From assembly GCA_029948255.1 (NCBI GenBank), contig JALIZF010001803.1:541501-605500 (forward strand): 64,000 bases of DNA, written 5' to 3'. The stretch is from Telmatactis stephensoni. Its lineage: Eukaryota; Cnidaria; Anthozoa; Actiniaria; Isophelliidae. The number at the start of each line of letters is the position of its first letter. The stretch's first letter is position 1. This document shows, piece after piece, positions 49,701 through 59,300 of this stretch. The translations under genes were made by a program, and so were the position numbers. The notes beneath the pieces were generated by a model. That model saw only the letters and a program-made list of their open reading frames with translations. It was not told the DNA's origin and searched no databases.

Positions 49701-52700
49701 AGTCATATGAAATCCACTCTATGCATAATTATTATTTACAGTGGCACAGTCTTCAGTGAAAGGATAAGAAAACATGGGTGGGCTTATAAATGTTGGTGTT
49801 GGGGGGTAGGGGGTTGTAACTGGGATTCTATGGTATAGTTACATCAAATTCACATAGAGCAGAAGTCATATGACTATAAAAAATATTGTCATATCAGGCA
49901 TATCATATCATACTAAGTCTTGATGTCTTGATTGGGTAAGATAAAGATGATGTAAGTCTAAGAACACTGCATGTCAAGATGCACCTATTCACTGTAAACA
50001 AATGTATTTGCTCTATGAAAAGTATGGTAACAGCATGTAAAACAGTAGGAGCACATCTAATATATATAACAGTATATTATAATCTGAACTTGAGATGATA
50101 TTCTGTTTCTAAAAATCTTGTTTCATGACATTGTTTATGTGTCTTTGTATTCTTTCTTACAAAGGGCATGGACGGATGCATCTTTGGAATCAACAGATTT
50201 AAATTTCAACAACTCTCATGAGGGAGAAGCTCGATATTTACTTAAACCAAGGTTTTAACTTTATTTAATATATATTACTTAAATTGTAAAAATTGAGAAA
50301 CTCAACTCACAACTCTCCCAATATAAATAATATTTCACTTCTAGATAACATCAAAATTTGATTTACTGAAATGTGCCATTTACAAACATTTCAAAGTGTA
50401 AATTTTTTAATTAGCTTCCATGTTCCAGTGGCTCATATCATAATTCTTGATGCTCGGTTTGATTACACTAATGGCCTTTGCAAAATCATGTGTAACTTTT
50501 TTGAAATGTTTCTCGACATTGTTTTTGTTAATTATTAATATTGAAATCATACCAAATTTTAAATCAAGTCTAGAATTAATTTGTGATTACTAATAGAGGT
50601 AAGTTTTACCTTATTTTGAAAAGCCAATTAAATTACTCCATAAAAGAAAAATCAGAGACAAAAATCTTTATAAACTTTGAATTTTATGGATCCTGATTGC
50701 AATTTCAAAATCTTTATAATTACTCCATCTTTATTTAATTCTGTTCTCTATCAAGAAAAACACTTGGCTCACTTCTAAAAATGGATGCAATTACCGTGCA
50801 TTTATAGACTGGGCTTAAAACATAAGTACATGCCAAGCATTAAAACTGTTGATTGGAAATGAAAGTAATCTTTATCTTATTTACTATTTTTACAGACGAC
50901 AATCTGATTCCTCTCCACCATCAGGGCATAATTTGAAGAGCAACAGTTTTGCAGCCCTATCATGTCAATTGTCGAGCTATTCTCCTATGACTATAAAAGT
51001 ATGTAACATTTTCTATTATTTAGTATTTGTAATCACTTGATAAATGACTGGCCTTTAAAATGTATAATGCTATTTAATATATTAGGAAGATGAGAGTGTT
51101 TACATTGAAGCTGCAACCGACTTATGCTACAACCATCAGGTATTTAGGATTAGAGTAAACTCAGTGATGTTTTGAATGTATGGATGTGTGTGCTGTCAGT
51201 GCAGGTAATATTGGTTAGCAAGGTTGTCAGTAAGTGGTTGGTAAGGTGTCAGAAAGTGGTTGGTAAGGTGTCAGAAAGTGGTTGGTAAGGTGTTAGTAAG
51301 TGGTTGGTAAGGTGTTAGTAAGTGGTTGGTAAGGTGTCAGTAAGTGGTTGGTAAGGTGTCAGAAAGTGGTTGGTAAGGTGTTAGTAAGTGGTTGGTAAGG
51401 TGTCAGAAAGTGGTTGGTAAGGTGTTAGTAAGTGGTTGGTAAGGTGTTAGTAAGTGGTTGGTAAGGTGTCAGTAAGTGGTTGGTAAGGTGTCAGAAAGTG
51501 GTTGGTAAGGTGTTAGTAAGTGGTTGGTAAGGTGTCAGTAAGTGGTTGGTAAGGTGTCAGAAAGTTGTTGGTAAGGTGTTAGTAAGTGGTTGGTAAGGTG
51601 TCAGGAAGTGGTTGGTAAGGTGTCAGAAAGTGGTTGGTAAGGTGTTAGTAAGTGGTTGGTAAGGTGTCAGTAAGTGGTTGGTAAGGTGTCAGAAAGTGGT
51701 TGGTAAGGTGTTAGTAAGTGGTTGGTAAGGTGTCAGGAAGTGGTTGGTAAGGTGTCAGGAAGTGGTTGGTAAGGTGTTAGTAAGTGGTTGGTAAGGTGTC
51801 AGTAAGTGGTTGGTAAGGTGTCAGGAAGTGGTTGGTAAGGTGTTAGTAAGTGGTTGGTAAGGTGTCAGGAAGTGGTTGGTAAGGCATTAGTAAGTGGTTG
51901 GTAAGCTCGTGAATTTATTGATAAGGTGTCAATAAGTGTTAATTGAAGATCCAATTTTTTGTTTTGTTTCCTAGCAGAATCCATCCCAGATAAGAGAAGC
52001 TTGGAGTAGACAAGCAAAGTAAGAAAATTATATTGATTCCATTGAAATTAAGTTCCCATTTTAACAATATTCTAATGATTCATCATCACTGTTTTTAGAC
52101 GTGCTTCCTCATTCAGTTTCATTGATGATGACACTACAAGAACAAGAAAACTAATTCGTCAGTACTCAGTGACCTGTCAGAAATACCCTAAAAGACCTTT
52201 CAGACCTCCTAAATCTCAAGGTTCTTCTCTCGTAAGTCTCAGGTTGTATTATCAGTCAGCTTTGTGCATTATTATTGGTAGCAGAAGTGTTCTTTAAATG
52301 AGTTCAGCAATATCTATGTCAGAGAATATGGTCACTGCTGACCTTTAAGCATCCAGACTTTTAGCTCATGAATGATCCTTTAAATGTTTGTCATTAATTT
52401 TCCAGGCCAGTTCACTTCTTTGTCAAGCAGCAGATTTGGAAATGGATACAGGCAACACTATTAAAACAGCAATAATGGTATACACTGGAAATTAAAATAA
52501 TTTTAAAATAGTTATACTGTTGCATATAATATTATCAATGAGAAAAAAAGGTTTTAAAAGGTTGATTTTTCCTGTTTGTTATGTATTTATTAATAGTTAT
52601 TCTCCAAACTTTCAGGTATCAGGTCCAGTATGTAAAATTGTGCAACCATTAACTTCACCATTAGGAAAAATAGATCAAGAAAATAGTAAGTAAAGCTATT

Positions 52701-55700
52701 GCAGCTTGCTGGGCCTTCCCAGCTCAGACACACAAAGCATTTTCCTTGTGGTCTTGTCATTTTCTTCTTTCTATTGATTCAGATAGTAAGGACAACAGTT
52801 CTTAATTTAAATGTCATGTTCAAATTGCTGGGTAATTGTGAACAATCTGCACCATACGGTAAGTGGTCGGTAACTCGGTTCGTTGACCACTTACTGTTAC
52901 CTTACCGTCACATCTCATGTTTTATATTGTACATGTTTCGACAATACGATTGCCATCTTCACATCCTCACTACTGAAGGTGGCAATCGTATTGCTAAAAC
53001 AGTGATGTATAATAAAACATGACATTTAAATTAGGAAATGTTGTCCTTACTATCTGAATTATATTTTCACTACATAACTGTTATTGAGGCCATTCGGTAA
53101 CATACTACACTTATTGATACTGTATTTTTCTGTCACAGGTAACTTTTTAAAATACAAAGAGATGAAAAGTAAAACAACAAGCAAAACATTGTGAGTTTCA
53201 TAAACTAAATGGTTACGTAGTATTTTTATGATCATATACATTGCAGTAGTAATTCCCCAGCAGATTAATAATTAATTATATATTATTTGTTAATTTTTAT
53301 TGATTATTAATTATAGTAATCAATTATGACCTTTGTTTGTCAGGGAGGATTTACCTGAATGGGCTACTAACTTAGAACTTGAAAACCTGACTTGTATATT
53401 AACACAGGTAAACTTTTATTTTTATTTTTTGTTATTATTATTATTATTATTTTTAATTTATTTTAACTTTTCTTGACACGAGTTACAAGAGTAACGAGTT
53501 ACAAGAATTAACAGATTTTTTGAGAACTTTTTTTGATAACAGATTTTTTAACAACTTTTTTTTATAAATTTACAGGTAAATTTTAATGTTACATCATATT
53601 AAATAATTGAAAACAATTTCTGCAGCATGATCTTTTTATTTCATTTTATACCATTCTATTTTTCAGATATTATTTCAAAACATAGAATGTCTTGCTGATT
53701 CAAGATGGGAACTTCGTAGAATGGGCCAACAGGTTAGTAAGAAATATTATTTATCTAAAGAGAATCATTTGTTTTCTTCCATTTGTTTGTTCATTCACTC
53801 ATCTATTCCTTCCTTCATTCATGCTTTATTTGTTCCTCCCTCCCTCCATCCCTCCCTCCCTCCCCCTCTCTCCCTCCCTCCCTCCCTCTATCCATCCCTT
53901 CATTCATGCTTTCCCTCTTTTCTTCCTTCCTTCCAGTATTCCTTCTGTCACTCCTTGTTTTCTTTGTTACCTTCCATCTTTCCCCCTTTCTTTCATTCCT
54001 TCCTTCCTTCCTTCCTTCCTTCCCTCCCTCCCTCCTTCCCTCCCTCCCTCCCTCCCTCCCTTCCTTCCTTCCTTCCTCCCTCCTAGCTCACATATTGTTC
54101 TTTTTTCAGCTCCTTCCTCTAGTAGCAGAGACTTTGCGATGGTTTAACATGACACCATTGGCTTATATTTGGGATAACCACCTAACAAGAGAGAATACTT
54201 TGCTTTGCTATGGTGGTTGTATTGCCTTGAAAAACTCTATATCCCATGCTGGTAGACTTAGGTATTACTTGGATCAGCCTCCCACAACATGGAAGGTATT
54301 ACATTCTTACAATGTTAATTCTCTTACACATTATCTGTGATTGTTACTGAGTATGAAGCGGTATGGTAATGAAACTGTATCAGTGGTACAAACTGTGAAT
54401 GGTTGCCATGGTTACCACCTCATCGCCAGGGCCAAGTGCATTCCTTGTGGTGGTTTCATGGCACCCAAGCCCATTCTCATCACTGTGGAAGAGTTTAATT
54501 CGGCAAGTAATAAATTGATACTTGTTTTCTTCAGGATCCAGAGAGTTGTAGTAGAGTTGCTTTGTACATTGTGAATGAAATCAAAAAGAGCATCAAAAAG
54601 TGGCTTAGCAAGGTAAATTTGACTGTAGCCAAGCATGTGAAGAAAAGTATTTATTACTTACTAGATAGTTAAAAGCACATGACTGTTAAAACATAGGTGC
54701 ATGCAACAATATTTCTTGATTTATTCAGGTCCTGAGTATTGTGCAGTATCCTGGTTATGACAAGCTGACAGTAGTTGCTATGGAAACCATCATGCTGGCA
54801 CAGTTATCCTTTCATTCATCTCTTGGAATTGATCAGGTCTGTTGCTATAGAAACCAAAATTCATTGTTATGAATTCATGGATATAGTTATTGTATAAAAC
54901 AAAAACATAAATTGCTTTAAACCATGTAGCTATGAAGAAATAACTGATCTTATTCTTTTTTCATATTTTTAGAATATATATTATTTTATATGTATTTCAT
55001 TTTTTTAGAAACTGGAAGCTGAGAACCAAATACTGGATGTTTTGTTGAGTGTCTTCGGGTCTTCCTTCCCTGAAAAACCCCTCAGTAAGTTTTAGACATT
55101 TTAGTGTGAGCCATGTCTCTGTCATTTGATATAAACATATGGTTGCTAGCTAGTCAGTGTGCATATCTTGCATGTTTTATAAATTAACAGACAATTATCA
55201 TGATTTTTAAATGAAGCAAATGTAAAATGTGTGCATGACTGTCTCTGATATAAACATGTTGGGAGATAAAGAGCGCAAGAAAAACAATGCAAGCAATTTT
55301 CTCTTGCTTTTCAGGTGTTCTGCATTTAGAGTGTTTATATCACAGTACAGAGAACATAAGTGATTCTTTTGTATTGGTTTTATGAAATACTTTTTGACAT
55401 TTTAATGTGAGTCATGTCTCTGTCCTTTGATATACACACCGTAGCTAGCTAATGCATCATATCTCAAACATTTTATAATTCACAATAAAATTATAAATAC
55501 ATTCTTTTTAGACGTAAATAATATTATGCTTTTTGCAGTGATATCATGTTAATGTTTGTTTACCCATTAGGTGTTGCAGTGAAACCTTTTTGCAGAGAAC
55601 AGAATACTGGATTTCTTGTACCTGTGGATGGCTTTTTAAGGTAAATCAGACATTTTCCCTTTACAGAAATGTGCAGTGCCATTTTCACAGTCATACTAAA

Positions 55701-56302
55701 TCTACTTTGATAAGGAATGAATGGAAATCTGTAGCACTATGAAATATAAGTGCATACATTACAAAGCTCTGAGTATAGGCTTTTCGTTGGGGTAAAAGCA
55801 AGTTAAAGGATGTGAGAATTGCACAACAAACAGAATAATTGACATTAAGATTGCAATATTACAAAATTCCTTAATGATATACCAATGCAACACAGTGTGA
55901 TTTCCTTTCTTTTAGTTGCTCAACAAGAATCGAGTCTTCTGAAAAGAATGCCCAACAGGTTTGAAATGTTGCCTGTGTTGTCTGTAAAATCATACAGCTG
56001 TTTTACATTTATTTATACTATTTTTTCTTTAGTTTGGAGATCATTTTTTCTCAGAAGCACACAGCACTTTTAAGAATTTCTTGAAGACTTGTCAAGTTCA
56101 TAAACTGGTAATAAATTATTAGTCTGTGCAAATCTTTTGAGCAGTTCATATTTGTGTGAAACTGACTGTGTCGTACCATGACCACTTCAGTGCTGTGATG
56201 TCTATAAAAACATTTGAAATTCCTGCTTAAACAGTGTCATACCGTGATTGTGTGGTGTTCACAGTTGTATGAAATGTGCTCTATTAGTTAATCAAGTACA
56301 GC

Positions 56303-56356
<54 letters not shown>

Positions 56357-59300
56357 ACTAATGGAAGTTGATCAAGCTGCATAAACAGTGAGCACACAGA
56401 TATCAAATAGAAATAAATGAACAAGTAATAATTACAATATAATTACAATTATTGTAATGAATAAATAGAAAAGTCTGATATCTAATATGTTGTTTAGGTG
56501 GTAATATTTCCAGTTTTGATTCACTACATTGAGTGGTTCTCTGAGGAAACAGCATTATGCCACTCATTAGTGGATGGGTAAGTTGCTGTTGTGTTTGTTT
56601 AAAACACTTGATATTCGCAAGCACTGCAGACTGTGCAATATAGTCAGACTTCAAGATCAGATAATCAACGATTTTGTTTTCAGCTTGAACCATATTCTGA
56701 CGAAAACCAAAGAACTTTTGAATTCTACAGAGAAAAGGTTGGTACTTGATTTTGTTTTCAAGGATGTACAAGCAATAAAATGGCCATTAAGCCTGCCTGC
56801 CACACATTTCTATATCCAGGGTTCGTACCCTTCCTGGAAATCCTGGAAAATCCTTGATTTTTATTTTCTTCCTGGAAAGTCCTTGAAAGTCCTGGATTTT
56901 TTAATAAATTCCTGGAGAACTCCTGGGGAAAAAAACCCGAAAAAGTGTGTCTTTACTGTGCACATATATTTGCGTGAAAGTTCCATTTACATTCATTAAC
57001 TAGGCCAGTGAAAAACGTTATTTTGCTTGAGTGAACTAGTGAAAAACTCCTAGAAATACTCCTGGAAGTAATCTGAAAATCCTCCTTGAAACTCCTGGAT
57101 TTATCGAATTTTCTGGTCGTACGAACCCTGCTGATATCTGCCACGCTATTTTATGTCTACTATTTCAGTACTTCTTACTGACTTAATTCTGTTTGAAGGC
57201 AAGAACTGCATTCTTTGGTACAGACATATTTTGACTTTGGCTTGACTGCAGTCAGTGATGCTATCAGATCATCAAAGGTATTTATACCTATAAGTGGCTG
57301 TTTGTAATTGTGTCCTTGTTTTAAACTATATACTGTGCAAGTGGTCTTTATAGCTTTGAATTATCGTCTTCCTGACTCTTGCTATCATAGTTTTAGTCCA
57401 GATATTGTAATTTATTTTTGTTGTAGTAGCAGTAGTTGTTGTTGGTAGTGACCCTGGTTGTTGTTGTTGATTTGCCTCTGCCACCATCATTATAGACCAT
57501 TTTCAAAATTACTTGAGACCGAGGCTAATGTGGATAAAACAAAAGAAATGCTGGTCATGGCTGGCTGGTTTCTTTTGTCATGTTAGCCTCGTTGTCAAGC
57601 AAATTTTGAAAGTGGTCTATTGGAATGGTTACTGCGGTTTTTGATATTCTGCGAACTCTGACCTTCAAACAGTCCATTGGAATTTGGCTATTCGCTTCCA
57701 CCCACCTCAACTAAAACATCGAAAACTCAATACTAAAATCCTACCAAATGACCAAATATGATCTTTAGAGAGTATATATTAGCTATACTATCATTTTGGT
57801 ATTAATAGTTCTTCGCATTAGTGATTTTTACTTTTGATTGACAGAAGTAAAAATGCTAATAGGCAGTTGGTGTTTGAATGTCAGAGTTCGCAGAAAGTCG
57901 AAAACTACTGCAGTAGACTAGTGTTTGTTTATCAACAATCATATAGGCTTAATTGTATTTTTTCCATAGCCTTTGGACATTGCTATTTTAAGGCAAGTTA
58001 CTCGACCTTACACTCAAAGCTTGTGAGTTCATTGACCAACCATCACTCAGCCAAATCTTTAAAGCCATAAGTGAGAAACTTGATTATGTGAGTCCAATGT
58101 TATATTTATATGATTATACTTTAATTATAACATAGGATAATACATAACGCGCGCTCTGATTGAATGATAAGCGATATTTAAAGAAGGTTTAAGAACATTT
58201 ACAAAATGCACCAGTGGAAGATTAGCCTAGCTAAACTGGTGCATTTTGTAAATGTTCTTAAACCTTTAAATAAATAAAGTTAATTATTATATTAACCAAA
58301 GGTGTTATGTATATACAGGAGCCTGATCTTCTACGATTGGTTAGCGATGACAATGCAAGTCGCACCAATACTCCTGACCTGTACAGGTTCACTAATGACA
58401 TACCAACTAGTCCTGTAGATGAACCAGCTATTCCGCTAGAGGAGGACGATGTAGAACCAGGTAAGTACTTAACAAAGATCAGTTTAAATCTTGGCTAAGG
58501 GGCTTTATGGGTGTGGTTCTAAGTGGGGAACCAGCACTCTTTCAATTTGGAACTGTGTTTTATAAGTTGTATAGGTGGTAGCCTAGTGTACTATTTAACA
58601 GTAGGCCTTCAACTTGGTCACGTTGAGCTGTATTGCAAGTTACCTACTCAAGCATCATTGTGGATGATATATATTGAATTATCACTTCATTTCTTCTAGC
58701 CTTCTAGAAGGGTTCCAATTACATCGCGGGGGTGGGGTTTTGACTCCCCTATGTTTTGGTCGGGGATAATCGTAGGGAATTTTCATTTTCACCCCAAAAA
58801 GTACCAAAATAGGCGTGGCTTTAGCCTGCGTAGCGGTCCTAAGGGGAGGGGAAAGGGGAGGGGAAAGGGGAGGGGAAAGGGGAGGGGAAGGGACCCTCTC
58901 CTTTCCCCTCCCCTCCCCTTTCCCTTCTCCTTAGGGCCGCTACGCAGGCTAGCGTGGCTTTAGCTATTTTTACCTTTAAAGGAAGCCTTACCAGTATATA
59001 TATACAAAATCTCGAGGTAGCTACACCCTTTCATGGCCAGAAATCGAATCCATTCTTGTCTTTGTTTATGATTTCACACACTGAATTATTTCAAATGACT
59101 CATAGCTAAGAGCAGCTTTCAAAGCTTCAAATTACGTAGGGATGGATCATGCAATAAGGAGGAGAGAGAACAAAAGTGCTTTGTCCCCTTTCAATTGGTT
59201 AAGGAGTCACAAACCATGATAATTAATGGGACCATTTATACGAGACCAAACGCCAATTAAATAAGTTACGAACCTTTCCGTATAAACGACACTTTTAGTC

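Larger units (their letters stand above)
52769..53061. mobile_element. Fold-back element with hammerhead-like cores
   Basis: Inverted ends of about 45 bases (ttcagatagtaaggacaaca at the left, matching ttgtccttactatctgaat at the right) enclose a second inverted pair around gcaatcgtattg. Each half contains a 28-base hammerhead-like core on opposite strands. It lies in the HEAT-like gene intron 52686-53138. Its interior also carries ggtaagtggtcggtaa, which resembles the units of the two minisatellites in this window. Confidence 0.75.

Noticed and set aside
53692..54340. Plus-strand frames rich in LPSFLPSLPPS
   Set aside because: Pyrimidine repeat. Only 54110-54295, in one of these frames, is a real exon.
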